The position numbers and the translations under genes are program-made. 64,000 nucleotides of DNA from Schistocephalus solidus (taxonomy: Eukaryota; Platyhelminthes; Cestoda; Diphyllobothriidea; Diphyllobothriidae), in contig WEDG01007194.1 in NCBI GenBank assembly GCA_017591395.1, forward strand, positions 47,325 to 111,324. The letters are read 5' to 3'. The notes under the pieces were generated by a model that was not told where the DNA came from, made no database searches, and was given only the letters and a program-made list of their open reading frames with translations. This document shows, in pieces, positions 9,391 to 21,400 of this stretch; positions within the stretch are counted from its first letter, which is position 1, and each line of letters begins with the position of its first letter.

Positions 9391-11305
9391 CAAGTCGGGT
9401 TCTGTGTGCTTGAAGTGCAGACCATGTAAAGCTGTCTCTTGCGAAGTCGGCTATGTAGAGTTAAGAGAGCAGTTATCGGCCAATTTTTTGTTGCAGGAGG
9501 TGCATTCTATCCAGGTGTCGGTAAATTACACAGCTTTCTAAAACAATGCGGGAAGATACTCCGTTCAGCAATGAAGTCTGCGAGAACGGACTGGTAGAGG
9601 AGAAGAGTTAGAGCGCAAACTGAATCGAATATTTCTTAGCAGGTAAGCCAATAAACTCTGAAAATCATGGCCTACAAATGAAAACTGCGATTCAAAGAAC
9701 ATATTCTCAATTCTACTCGATGTTAACGTAAGTTTTCACCACAGAGTAGATACTCTCCTATTTTTCGATCAGTACTAGAACCTCGCCCGTGACAGCAGGG
9801 ATGTGACCTTGATCCTCCAGTTTGATTCTGATATGTGGAGTGGTCAGTACTCCCAAAATACAACGTAAGGGCGCTTCCTTTCGTTCTCGTTACAACCAAC
9901 AGCCAGAACCACAGTATTAATGAGAGAATCCGAAGCTTTTTCGTGGGAGATAATTGATTTTCATCATCAGTAGTAACTGACTACTAATACTTTAATAAGA
10001 TCAACTTGAAACAAAAAATCGTAACATGTGGCATACTACTTTGAAAATTAGAAGATAAAGTTGAAGATCTAGGCTATCTCCATGGGACAAATTTTCTCCC
10101 AAACGATTGAATTGGTTAATGAAGTATGCACAACAAAATAAGTTCCAGTTCCAGCTGGGATGCTCCACTATTATTCTAATATCTTTCGGAGCATCAGAAG
10201 CAGCTTATTGAGTTTAAAAATACTCTCCTGACGGCAGCCTCGGCGGAGTGACAAGGCGCCTCAACACCTCCGGTTAGATGGTGCTTTAATTACCATCGGT
10301 GTGGCTGCTTCTTCAGACTGCCACTCCATCCCTCCCAACCCCGCCTGACAACTAAATTCAACCTTCAAAGATCAGGTGCAGATGATCCCACGGAACTTGT
10401 TGCGAGACAAATTACGGAAGAAAAAAGAGCAACAGAGAGAGAGAGAGAGAGAGAGAGAACGCGAGAGGGGCGAGAGTTATATTATCAGCATGATAGTTCG
10501 ACGAGACTATTTTACCGTTTTTATTAACATAAACCGACTATCTGCTCATTAAGAAGTGAAGTAAATATGAAGAATACACATGAATTCTAAAAGGCCGTCA
10601 TTGTGTGAGTACGCGGCTTGGACTTTTCCCTCCTGTAGGATGAATTTGATATGTATCAACCGATCTATCCTTGTACATAAATGACAAACATTCGCAAGTG
10701 TAGGTTTGCTTGCTAGTCAGAATCATGAGCAAGTCTTTAGCACACTAAAACAAAATGCTTTAATATCACTACAAATCCTTTGAACTCGCCACTACAGCTA
10801 ACCTTAGGAGCATCCTTTCGAACTAAGGGGTGCCCTAGAAGATTAAATACGAAATATTTTTTCTCCCTACTATGTCATCGAACAGTGGAACCACCTGCTC
10901 GAGGTGATTGCAATGCAGTAAAAAGTGGACTTTGTGATTATGTAAACTTAAAATCAAATGTTCATACCTGGAATTAAGTCTACATTCAATCGACCATGTG
11001 AATTATTTACCTTATTATTAATTCTTTCGAGTTTTATGTGAAAAATAGGGAGTTTCAAAGGCGTAAACCGATTTCACTCAAATAGACTGAACATTTGAAC
11101 GGATGAATGGCAACGTTTGAATTGAGAGCACAACCGATGTAACTTTTAGGCCGTTTTAACCACTAGGGCACTTGCAAGGATATTTCACGCTATGGGACAC
11201 AATGATTTGGCGGAAGAATGTAAACCTCTGCTGTAATTCCAAATGGTAAACAACATGAGCTTCGTCGCTGTCCTCATGCGTACCTAAATTAAAGCCAGAA
11301 CCGCC
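9391..11305. other. unassigned DNA with a (GA)n tract
   Basis: No coding or known element was recognised. A (GA)n microsatellite occupies about 10,433-10,459. Confidence 0.4.
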
Positions 11306-11460
11306 AACTCATCAGCCAGACTAGCAGTTTAGAGACGAGTTTCTCGGTTTTTTATTAGCGGTTATGCTCATAAAGGGACCTATCGTGCTCTCACATTCCC
11401 AAACGGAGTAACGTCAACTTTCTTCTTCCGAAGGCACGAAAACACCTGAAAAATATAACT
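11306..11460. repeat. dispersed repeat, inverted relative to 61,477-61,630
   Basis: About 155 bp that is the reverse complement, with few changes, of 61,477-61,630. In both places it lies beside the foldback element, but on opposite sides and in opposite orientation, so it is either a mobile arm of the same element or an independent repeat. Confidence 0.6.
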
Positions 11461-11869
11461 TTTTGAGGTGGCCGTATTGTTCTCCTCTGGTTGCCCTCTG
11501 CTAGAATTCCCTAGACGTATTGGTTGACGGAAACGCAACCCTGAGATTGAAATGTCTGTCTGGCCACGAACCCAAAGAGCAGGATCGTTCTCTTTTCCCG
11601 ACTCTCATATAAAATTCAGCAATCGATGAGCCCTCTCTAGGGTTGCTAAAGTAGGTTTTTCTCTTTACCACTCGGTTATGTTGGGTGACCTTAATTAAAA
11701 TGCATAATCAGGAGTTCACTCAGGAATCAGGCTGTGGATACGTGGTGTACCGAAACAAGCGCGCAGTAGAAGTTGGAGCAGTGTCCCGTCCTACAAGTGT
11801 GCGCCACAAAATAACTGTTGGAATGCTACCTCCAAACATCTGTTGGTTGATGAAATCCTCCGCATTTTA
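11461..11869. other. unassigned DNA
   Basis: No feature recognised; short open frames here have no family resemblance. Confidence 0.35.
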
Positions 11870-12077
11870 ATCCGAACGGGCACTCCTCTGCACATTATTG
11901 ACAGCGAACAGCATAATTCTTCCGTGGTACTCATAGGTTTGATCTCTCATCAGTCTTTTCGGACGATACCATCCAAAATTTTGTTGCAACTCAACTTCTA
12001 CGGAGTTTGGATCCACCTGGCAAGTTAGATAAACTTTTTTAAGATGGCTGACCGTCTAACGAAATTTTAGCCCGGAA

Positions 12078-12079
<2 letters not shown>

Positions 12080-12108
<29 letters not shown>

Positions 12109-12113
12109 AAAAA
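12080..12113. repeat. (GAA)n microsatellite
   Basis: Pure GAA triplets with a slightly A-rich end. The tract sits at the same place in the element copy at 61,057-61,092, so it is part of the element. Confidence 0.9.
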
Positions 12114-12143
12114 GAGACGATAACTGGAGGATGGTGCTTATTT

Positions 12144-12185
12144 GCATGACGTTTAGGATTCGCCCTCGAACTCATCATCGGAGTA
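12144..12185 (-). ncRNA. degenerate hammerhead-like motif, left arm
   Basis: On minus: CGATGATGAG, hairpin arms GTTCGAGGGCGAA, then CCTAAACGTC and ATGC. Compared with the family consensus CTGATGA..GAAACGTC it has changes in both core boxes. Likely inactive. Confidence 0.4.
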
Positions 12186-12325
12186 AGTTTCAGAAAAGGA
12201 TAATCGGGGTTCGAATTTGATGTGATGATGGCCGTGATTTCATCACCATTGTCCCTACATTGGCATGACAACGGCTCTGCTACTGGGCTCACTGTCGCCA
12301 GGATGGCTGGTCACCTGCATTCTCC

Positions 12326-12490
12326 CCGCGTGGTTAGCAAGCAAAATCGTGCCCCAAGCAAACTCGAAACACAGAATATGGGGTCGCGAGGTCATTGCCC
12401 TTATAAATCGATCGCGGGCAATAACCTCGCAGCTCCATATTCTGTGTTTCGAGTTTGCTTGGGGCACGATTTTGCTTGCTAGCCACGCGG
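12326..12490. repeat. near-perfect 75-bp inverted repeat (hairpin)
   Basis: Arms 12,326-12,400 and 12,416-12,490 with a 15-base spacer. The arms differ at only a few positions. This is the centre of the foldback element; a more diverged equivalent lies at 61,321-61,470. Confidence 0.9.
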
Positions 12491-12733
12491 AGAGACCAGC
12501 AATTCCAGTGACAGCGAGCCACATTGCTGAGTAATTTTCACGTCAGGAATCGACAACGGGGATGAAATCACGGCCATTAAAGTCTGGGGTACGCACCAAA
12601 CAGCAATCGTCGCATTAAATACGACCCCACCAATGAACACGAGGACTGCCAACGATAGGAAGCCGGTGGTGGCTTGGCAACCACGGCATATAAATAGTAT
12701 GTACCTTATGCCCCAATTACTCTTCTCTGCAAC

Positions 12734-12777
12734 TGTCTCTGATGAGGTGTTCGAGAGAGAATCCGAAACGCCAGGCC
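12734..12777 (+). ncRNA. hammerhead-like motif, right arm
   Basis: TGTCT, perfect core CTGATGA, irregular helix II GGTGTTC..GAATCC, perfect GAAA, then CGCC and AGGC; TGTCT pairs with AGGC (U-A, C-G, U-G, G-C). The consensus cleavage triplet GUC has become GCC in this copy, which should block cleavage. Confidence 0.55.
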
Positions 12778-12820
12778 AATAAACACCATGTTCCAATCAT
12801 CGCACCTTCTTCTGAACGGC

Positions 12821-13341
12821 TTACTGGAACATGCCTGATCCCTTCTATCGGAAATTATAGCCTTTATGGCTTTACTTGATAACCACAGTTAAAAGGCATT
12901 TTTTGGCAGACAGACAGATAGCTCCCCATTTCCCGCTGTCCTAGGGTCGCACATGTTTTCGCCTCATCGTTGCTGAGGATCTCACTATATCCTCACCGCA
13001 TATACAGTAACTTCCTACATCCATTGCCTAGCATCGGATATATTGAGGTTTATCAGGTATTAGCATTAAAGGATTTAATCGACAAAGAAAGGCGAACCAG
13101 ACGCCCAAACGAGCGACTAACAACTAAAGCACGACCTTAACGCTCATTGGCTTTCCATTTAACTGCAACCAAAGGGTCACTCGGAGGTACATCTAATGAA
13201 TTTTCCCATGGTACAATGCTGCAACGCCCTTGTGAGCTAAAAACACTAACAATACGAGTCATTCTAATACTACAAAAGTCTCCGCTGTCCTGTGGAAGGT
13301 GCAGCTTCTCTGAAATTGATACTGCCCCTGGGATGAAGCTC
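12821..13341. other. unassigned DNA
   Basis: Nothing recognised. Confidence 0.35.
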
Positions 13342-14040
13342 GGTAAGGATGACTTATATGAACCCCTGAACAGGACACGAGAGCAGGAACCACCCGCAAT
13401 ACAGGTATCTTTGTGTCAACTTCCAACGAAAATAGGGTTAGTTTTATGGTCAAGGTTACGGTTAATTTGTGGGATGTTTAAATTTCACATTAAAGGTAAG
13501 AGTTAAGGTTGGGGTGTGGCTTTCGTTTCGAGTATGAATGAAGTTTAGGGGTGACCGTAACGTTAGGGGTTAGGGTAGAATTAGGGGTAGTGTTGCTCTC
13601 TATGGCCACCAAATCAGGACACGGGAAAAGGAACCACACCGGCCGCCTTAAACGTGGCTTATGGTTAATAACAGTAAGGGCAAATATAACCGTGGCTTAA
13701 CGCTAACACTAACCCCAACATAAAATAAACTGTTACAGTTACCACGATGATAACCCTAACCCCTAGCTTAACCATAATTATAACCCCAGCTCTGACCTTA
13801 CCCTGAAACTCAAACCCTAACCCTCACCTTAAGCATAAACATAATTTAATTGGAATTTAGCACAAAGCCAAAGTTCTTTTGGAGGGTTCTTTTTCCCGTG
13901 TCCTGTTTAGGCGGCCATAAGAGGCATCCTTACCGGATAAGGTTTTAGAGTAGGCATGAGGTTAAGATTAGCGCTAGTGTTAGGGTTAGGAAACCGAATA
14001 TTTTCCCTTCCGAGGATTATGCGTGGTACCACCTTTATTA
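13342..14040. mobile_element. nested or tandem TIR elements with telomere-like interiors
   Basis: A left end GGTAAGGATGACTTATATG..CTGAACAGGACACG starts at 13,342 with TTAGGG-like interior to 13,590. A second left end (ATGGCCACCAAATCAGGACACG) starts about 13,598 and runs to a matching right end CCTGTTTAGGCGGCCAT..ATCCTTACC at about 13,936. The tail 13,937-14,040 again has TTAGGG-like repeats, as expected if the second element was inserted into the first. Confidence 0.6.
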
Positions 14041-14042
14041 CT

Positions 14043-14320
14043 AGGAGGGGGGGGGGAGGAGGACTCCATAAGTCCTCAGCCTCTTCGCCAGGGGTAAATT
14101 GAAGGCGGATTATCAGCTGATTGTTCGGAGGCGCTGCCAAAAGGAGCGGCCTATGTTGCTATGCGGACAAACTGAATCAGCAGGTCGTGGCACTGACTTT
14201 ACCAAACGCGGGCAACGCTCCGGAAGAAGCGACATAATTGGGATGGTCGCTTTAACTATGCACGCCCGATCCTTTAAAAATCAAGGAGGGGGAGGAGGAG
14301 GAGGAGGAGGAGGAGGATTT
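14043..14320. repeat. two G-rich low-complexity tracts
   Basis: A run of ten or more G at about 14,043-14,061 and a (GGA)n tract at about 14,284-14,320. The intervening DNA has no recognisable feature. The tracts could form G-quadruplexes on the plus strand. Confidence 0.8.
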
Positions 14321-15589
14321 CCAAACCGACCAATGTTGGAATTTCGAGCGGATAGCTGATTTAGGTGCAGAACCCCCTGACCCCCTCACCGGAGTCCATC
14401 TCATGCTATCGCCCTGTGATGCCGGTCAGGGCGGGCTGTTGAAGATTTACGTGCATAATGAGTCAAGGGCAGGAGGCGATAACACCTGGATAAGCGGATG
14501 ATTCATCCTCACTAACTCTTTTTTCTACTTCTTAGCGGTAAACGCCCAGAGAAGTCGTGCTGCCCCTAAACATCTGAACAAAGACCCAGGAAGGCAACCA
14601 CACAGAGTCCCGTAATGCTGCTCTCACATCATACTCCCAGAAGAAAGAGAATGAGAACTTTTTAGAAGGTTCACTAGGATGATGGAATTTTGACGATAGC
14701 GTTTTCACAAGCAAACAGAAAGTAAGTTGAAGCTTTCATTTAATGCATTAAAACGAGGTCGCATCTTGCGCCTGAAGCATATGCTATCAACCAAGACAAA
14801 AAAGACAGTTGTCGAAATCCATAATTATACTCCTTAAGGGAATTTGCTGTACCAGCAAACATTGATGCACTTAATGCTACCTTTCCAGGGGAACGTTTCC
14901 TAGTTCTTTAATTTAATCTTCCCACAAGAAACTATCCATTAAAACCCTGGTAATTATCAAAATGTTTTTGCGCTTTCTCGCGCTATAAATGTATGTGCAT
15001 AAGGACATTTGGGAGCTAAAGTAGGAGTCGATGTATTCGCAATTGCAATAGGCAGTGGCAGAACATCGGCTAAACGGGTGACTCGATTTGTACCCAATAC
15101 CTATACTAGGAGAAGGGTGAAACTACTTCATTGAGAGCCAAAGCCATCTGCCGCCTAAATTTCCTCACCTCAGTATCCAGCCTATAGGCGATGGTTCAAA
15201 ACAGGTAACTTCCTAGCCATGCCCAAAAAGGCTTCTGTGAGTAGGTAGAACTTCTGCAACCACAGGAGTTGATCAATATCATGAAATATTAATTGAAATT
15301 CTGAAATGTATCATAGAGTACAAAGGACTACTTGAGTGAGGTTAAAATCTTGCAATGCCAGCCTTTGAACGCGTTTCCTTCTGGTCACCACTTACGTACC
15401 ATGCATTTTTAATTGTCGTTCTATGCCTTAGAAAGTAATAAGTTATATTTTATAGACAACTTGCAAACACTGTTTTTTCTTCTTCTCACCTGGTAGCAAA
15501 TCACCCGTTATTTAAAATTTGTGCTTGAATAGGGTTTATATTTTGTTTTTCAAAGCGTTTGAATCTCCTAATAGTTTTGAACCCGACCG
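14321..15589. other. unassigned DNA
   Basis: No gene or repeat recognised. Confidence 0.35.
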
Positions 15590-16090
15590 TCGTTGCATTT
15601 GCTTTACGGGTCTACAAGCAACAAGCTGTATTGTTTCCATGTAAGAAAAATCTTACTTTCCTCCATGCTATTGAGTCGAAACCATGCAGGTTTCACAAAA
15701 TTTTGCAATGTTGTATGCTTCCCACGAAGTATTAATAAACGGGTAGGCACGGTGCTATTTGCATACACACGCACCGATCTCAAAATTCGCATAAGTCCAA
15801 AACTTTTTAAAACCACAAAAATAGAGGTTTTTCGGGTATGAAATTTAGAGGAGACGTGACTTGCTGTCGAAGGATTACAAGAAACATACATTTTGCAGGT
15901 GTTATCTATAGGATATATTTGAATTTACAAGGGGCTCCAAAATTAATGAAGGAATCAGGCTACCAAAGTGCTGTTTTTTTACCGAGTGGTTTTTGCGAAT
16001 GGCCGGAACGAATCACATTCCAAAGCTGAAATCCTGTCATGATCGCAATATTTTGGACTATGGTTCAAGAGCTTACTACTATTACCACAT
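15590..16090 (+). repeat. dispersed repeat family D, copy 1
   Basis: Shares ordered blocks with 17,830-18,250, 43,540-44,280, 53,640-54,300 and 61,790-62,125: a stretch around AAATTTAGAGGAGACG, then a block around GTGGTTTTTGCGAATGGCC and GCAATATTTTGG. Strongly diverged, non-coding by eye, family not recognised. Confidence 0.45.
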
Positions 16091-17552
16091 TTAAGTAGTC
16101 CTTTCTAACCGAAAATGAATTGCAGCATTTCGATTAAAATTTCCGGAGATTGTTCACCTACTGCGATAGGTGGGATTATGATACCAGTTCGGTCACCAGC
16201 CACTAGAGTTGATTTGTGAAATTGCTCGTTGACGATTGTATGAATACAATCGGAACAGCTGTCAACTCACCATCGGTCTTCTTTATCAATCACAGGCATT
16301 CAAATAAATCTGGAGTCAACTAAGTTATTTGGTTAGTTTTAAGTAAAGTACCAAAAGCCTTCGTGCTTATAGTGAGTTAACAAGAAAGTAAGTCCCTCTG
16401 AATAGAATTATTGCAAAAATAAAGTGATTTCTAAGGTAGGTCGGAAAAAATTGGGAAACTTAGGCAGTGGTCGTTCAGGTTCCGAGTTTGCTGTCCTGCG
16501 CAGCAGCCGCTTGACCTCAGTGGAGCGCCAGAGGAACAATGATAGAACTTTAGCCTATTTACAAAGTTGGCTAGTTTTAAAAAGGGAAGCAAATAGTAAC
16601 TGCTAAACTTGGCTTCTGGCAATGCGGAATAATCTTCGACCATCAGAGTCAGAGACTTATTACTTTCCTATATGAAGGCAAGAAAAGTGGGGTGCGGTGG
16701 AGTAACCTAAAGCTGTCGCAAGCAAGGCTAGGACGACTATTTGCTCTTCTGCTTAACGGTCACACAGAATCCTTCAATTCATCGAGATGCTACCATTTTT
16801 AATATAAAATACAAAGTACGAAGGAAGTTTAAGCTACCATCAAAACGCTACCATTTTTAAAATACAGTACAAAGTACGAAGGAAGTTTTAGGTGAATTTT
16901 CAAAAATTCATGTCCAACCAGATTTTCTTCCAGCAAAAAGCGAAGTACAGAAGTAGTTATTATCTGCATTCTGCCGCTCATTTTCATGACCCTGTAATTA
17001 GCTGGCATTGTAATACATTTGCCTAAGAGTTAGGCAGAATTTGTCATAATCGAACTGCCTCACCATAAGCATGCAGACTTTTACTCAAGTTCCCAGTATG
17101 GTATGGTGGTGGGCCTATTGCCTATTCAGATGCAGTTTTACGGTCCATCAGATTTTTCTACATTTTCTGTTTACTTATCTGCCCTTAAATCCCTCGATGC
17201 AATAAAACGACGACGGTACCGAACATTGTCTTAACTTCATGACGTCAGAGTAACATTTTCCCCGATGGGCCGCACTTTGATTATATTACATTCAGTCAAC
17301 CCTGAAAAGATCAAATTTACACTGATTAATCGACTGGCCCAATTATCCGCAGTACATAAATGACTTTTGGTAGAGTTTCGGCTAACCAACCGTTATACAG
17401 CTATAGTAGGCTGTCTTGTTGTACAACAAAATACATCCCTAGTTACCTGGTTTTTTGTGTAAACATTACTTTAGTCATAATTTTTATCAAAATTAGTTAG
17501 GGATTTTGGCAGATATGGCTTATTCAGTTGGCACCACTTGTGAAAAATTCGG
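16091..17552. other. unassigned DNA
   Basis: No gene seen. A short tandem duplication of about 58 bp lies at 16,789-16,895 (see separate entry). Confidence 0.35.
16789..16895. repeat. short tandem duplication, period about 58 bp
   Basis: GCTACCATTTTTAA starts at 16,789 and again at 16,847, each followed by ACAAAGTACGAAGGAAGTTT with small differences. Confidence 0.8.
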
Positions 17553-17697
17553 CGGCCTCAGTGTGATTTGAACCCACGCCAGCAAATGTGTTTACACTCA
17601 CGGCTCCCGGTTGGGGCCTCGTAGCTCAGTTGACTAGAGCGTTGGATGTACTAAAGCCTTTCCCTTGCTGGCGTGGGTTCGAATCCCACTGAGGCCG
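17553..17697 (+). repeat. tRNA-like sequence with an inverted partial copy beside it
   Basis: 17,616-17,697 reads like a tRNA: acceptor GGCCTCG pairing TGAGGCC, D arm GCTC..GAGC, T arm GTGGG-TTCGAAT-CCCAC. The anticodon arm does not fold well (TTGGATGTACTAAAGCC) and about 31 bases separate D and T arms, so it is probably a tRNA pseudogene or SINE head. 17,555-17,586 is the reverse complement of its T arm and 3' end, giving a local hairpin of about 30 bp. Confidence 0.6.
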
Positions 17698-17829
17698 TGG
17701 AGTTTATTACAAGTGGGTTAAATGAATTATAGATAACTGGCGATAGTATGATGTAATGTATGCACATGGCCAACGTCCACCGAAAATGTTATGATCCCTA
17801 ATTGACATCTCCCTAATAAAATAGTGAAC

Positions 17830-18250
17830 TGTGTGATTTTCTTTAGATATAATGTTTACAGAATGTAGTTTGGAAAACCTGAAGGCAAATGTAACGGCAG
17901 GTTGGGTTGAAAATTATTCGGGAATTGAAAAGAAGTGTTTCTAAACCGAGAGATGCCATTTCTTATAGTTTAAAATTTGAAGAAGATGCAATCTGTCCCC
18001 AAATGAGTACAAGAAACAGTATTTTAGAGCACTCGTTCTACAAAATTATATTTGAATTTATCAGTGAAAAAAGTTTAAATTACTTAAGCAGCCATTCTTT
18101 ACAGCATGTGGTTTTTCCAGGCAGCCAAAAAGAAACTCGTTCAAAATTTGACATCTTAGCGTGAATGAAATATCTTTGTGTCACGCTGCACGGTAATTAC
18201 CCTTAAAACACTGCTTAAGTAATCGCTTTGAAACGAAAATATATTCGCGA
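17830..18250 (+). repeat. dispersed repeat family D, copy 2
   Basis: Shares AAAATTTGAAGAAGATGCAA with 54,100-54,126 and GTGGTTTTTCCAGGCAGCC..CGTTCAAAA with 62,018-62,060. The open frame at 17,907-18,164 crosses these blocks and is not supported as a gene. Confidence 0.5.
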
Positions 18251-18316
18251 ATTCCTGTTATCTTTCCATGAGGTAGGAAATATTCGGTACATATAGGGTC
18301 ATAGCAAAGCATTTCG

Positions 18317-18400
18317 CCGATCAGCTTATAGAACGTGCTCGTTTAGTTGCGCCTTGGGGCCCAATTGAAGGCCGTTGCGAGGCGACCAATGGAAATTAGG
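18317..18400 (+). mobile_element. SINE tail fragment
   Basis: The block CGATCAGCTTATAGAACGTG then GCGCCTTGGGGCCCAATTGA resembles the tails of the family 1/2 SINE-like units. No head or ribozyme part. Confidence 0.4.
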
Positions 18401-21400
18401 TCAGTTAAACGCAAGTAAGAGTGGCTTTTAAAGTCAGAAAATAAAATCCATCAAACAATTGACAAATTCGAAACAAGCTAGTACCTTTGTACACTTTCTG
18501 CGCCATAAGGAAAAACCAAACTTCACAAATAACCAGCAGTTTTTTTTCGGAGTTAATCTTCTAAATACCATTTTACAGTGGAGGATAGCTTAAAAAACTG
18601 CTGCAAAATCTCATTTGCAAAAGGTTTGTCCTCCCTGCTGGCTAAGCCTGAACAATTCGAGGTTTGTACTTCTAAAAAGTACAGAGATAAGAGTATCAGC
18701 CAAAGTAGTCTTGCATTTCCGCTTTACGTGATGCATTTCATCAGTCTAATTTACATACAACGACGAATTTTTCCACCCTGGCTGATCTGCGAATATACAC
18801 TAGTAGTCACCTGAGGTTATAAGCGGTTCTAGGCAGCGAACAATTTCAAACAGGCATCCATTAAGTTAAAATTGGAATAAATGCTTTCCATTTTCTTTTG
18901 TTCTCAATGAGCAAACGTGTCACAGGCAGTTAAGTGACCTGTCATAAATAACAGAGGGAAGAAAAAATGACAAACGAATAATTCGAAAATTATCCCCAAG
19001 TGACTCATTCAAAACGTGTTTAATTAAAAGCGTTTTTTCTCTCTCGAATTTGCCGTTTGTGAAATGTACATACAAGTCAACACATGGTTCATCCGAAGCT
19101 TGTGTAAAAACGCATCCAGTTTACTTTGATCGGGCCTCCTTCTTACTCCCGTGAAGGGTCCATGAAGGATATCGCGCATATTGGTCAGCGTGAGGTAATG
19201 TCACCAGATCTCGCAATCCGCACACTTGTCGAGGCAATAGACTATTGTGCAACCCTACTAACCCGGCAACGAATGCTAACCCTAACAAAAATAATTGAAA
19301 GGGTTAGGATTAGGTTGACGCTCTCCTTTCCTTTTAGTAAAAATCCTATTAGCACCTAGGTCGCGTATTACACGCTGACCTATCCTTTGTTCCCTGAATT
19401 GGGTCCCGTTATTACCGAGAAAGTCCTATGTGTGGAATAGGAAACAACTTACGTTTGTAGTAATTTTACTAGCCAGCCACGCATTTATAATTTAACTAGG
19501 CTGTTGAAAAGGAGAACTTGCCGATCCAAGTAGGCTCAAACGGTCACCTTTCCGATTGTGTACTAACGACCATATATCCGAAGTGCATGATTCAGAAGGG
19601 ATATTCCCTGCGATTCATAAGTCTCTGTCTCTAGATATTGGGCAGGTTGGTTTCACTTCCTTATATATAATCCTTTGATACACTACATTTAATTCACAGA
19701 TTGATGCTATTTCTTCCTTATTAAAGTTCTCTATTCCTTTTTTATGTGAAGATAAACATGTTTTATATCAGTACGATATGACGGAAACAGTTGGTGAAGT
19801 GATTATTTTTTTAAATTTCCGATAGTGTTTACAATTAGCCATACGATAATGCACTAGAATGGCGCCAGGGTCCGCCAAAATTTTCCACAGCATTTCAATC
19901 GTGCATCACCAGTTAGAACCACAGTTAAATACTGGAAACAGTAGGTTTACAAAACTGAAAACGTATACATTAAGCCGATATCAGGAAGATGGATTGATGA
20001 AAAGAGAGGATCTGAAACTAATTGTTATTCATAACCATTGGTTCTTATAATTATCGCGCTTTCTGTGAACTAATGTCACTGAAGCCATTGGTTTGTTCTT
20101 GCTGCTGTTAAATTTTAACTTTCAGAGATGAAGACTTATGAATCACATGATATCTTGATCTTCGCTCAGCAGAAGGCGGTATTGTCCATAGCTCAGTAAA
20201 AAGAGCTATCCGAAAGAAATCAGAAAATCCACGTGCAATTCCCTCTGACGTGTGTCTGAGTGTGCCTGAGTGTGTTTTCGTTTCCCATGGACTGGTTAAT
20301 CTGAAACTCTGCTGTGGTTATTGAAATAGCCCGTAAATTATAATATTACATCTATCGAGATCAGGAAGAGATTATTTTTGGGGAAAAATATAACTGCATA
20401 CATGTACCAGGCTGTTCCTCCATCTCATTGCCAAACTATGGGTGGCATAGAAAAACATTTAACTAATTTACCCTTTTAAACAAAAGATTATACGACTGGC
20501 CGACGTTTGTGTCAATGCGCGTAAAGTTGTAGCGCCCGAGCGGAAAAGTGCAGTCTGAATCTAGATAAAGTTGATGTCAATCCAGCTGGGGTCGTCCTTG
20601 CAATAATCCCCTTTTAAGTGGATCTAAACCGGCAAGGTAAAGGGCCCACGGCGCAGTAGGTTAGAGCGTTGAACTTCTAATCACTGACTATATTGAGATA
20701 TAAAGACTGGGAATAGCCGAAAAAAGATCAAGTAGGGCCATTCAACCCCAAAAAACCACAGGCCTATTATAGCTGTTCATAAGTTAACTCACTCAGATCT
20801 GTGCATAAAACACCCCGAAAATCTCCATTTTGGTAACAGTACATTTTCACATTTACATCCGAATAGGACATGTGGGGGATGTCGACGGTGAATAGCGAAG
20901 GGAGTAAACCATAAATAACCTGGAAGACATAGGAAATGAACTGAAACGTAATCCCATGGCTCAAATGATTTTTTAAATACTTATCCTCTTATACCCAGCA
21001 GGCACTTTCTGTGTTTTGTTTATGTAGGAGTTGTTGGTAGCTTTCTATCACAATAACTACAATTTAAGTAAGACCATTGAAGGCTAAAATGGAGTTTATT
21101 GTTATAACTAAAGTTTAGGAGTTCATTCTTTTTAGAGAGGTGATCGATGCGAAAATAAGTTTTACCCAGCCTAATCATGTATGTGTGACCCTCTCAACCA
21201 GTTCAAGATCACAGAAATTTTTTGCCTACGAACAAAACAGAAAATATATACTTCGGATTTCGCAATTGGTCAACTTAACGTCAGGCCATTAGCTGGACTC
21301 CCTGGTACTGCATTAGAAGGAATGACCATTCCTTTTCAGATATAAATAAGGTGTATTCAGAAAAGGTCCTCGTTAGTGCAACGATTCATATTGACAGAGC

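Larger units (their letters stand above)
11870..12820. mobile_element. large foldback element with hammerhead-like motifs at both arms
   Basis: From 12,108 to about 12,815 the sequence is a long imperfect palindrome. The right half reads, in complement, as a diverged version of the left half, with indels, meeting in a near-perfect 75-bp hairpin at 12,326-12,490. The leader 11,870-12,060 and the (GAA)n tract are shared with 60,855-61,090, so the whole is a repeat family. Hammerhead-like boxes lie near both outer ends, pointing outward (minus at 12,144, plus at 12,735). No coding. It is either a foldback transposon or a head-to-head dimer of a shorter ribozyme-bearing unit. Confidence 0.65.

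Noticed and set aside
20170..20262. tRNA-like phrase ATAGCTCAGTAAAAAGAGCTA
   Set aside because: The D-arm-like part is followed by no convincing anticodon or T arm.
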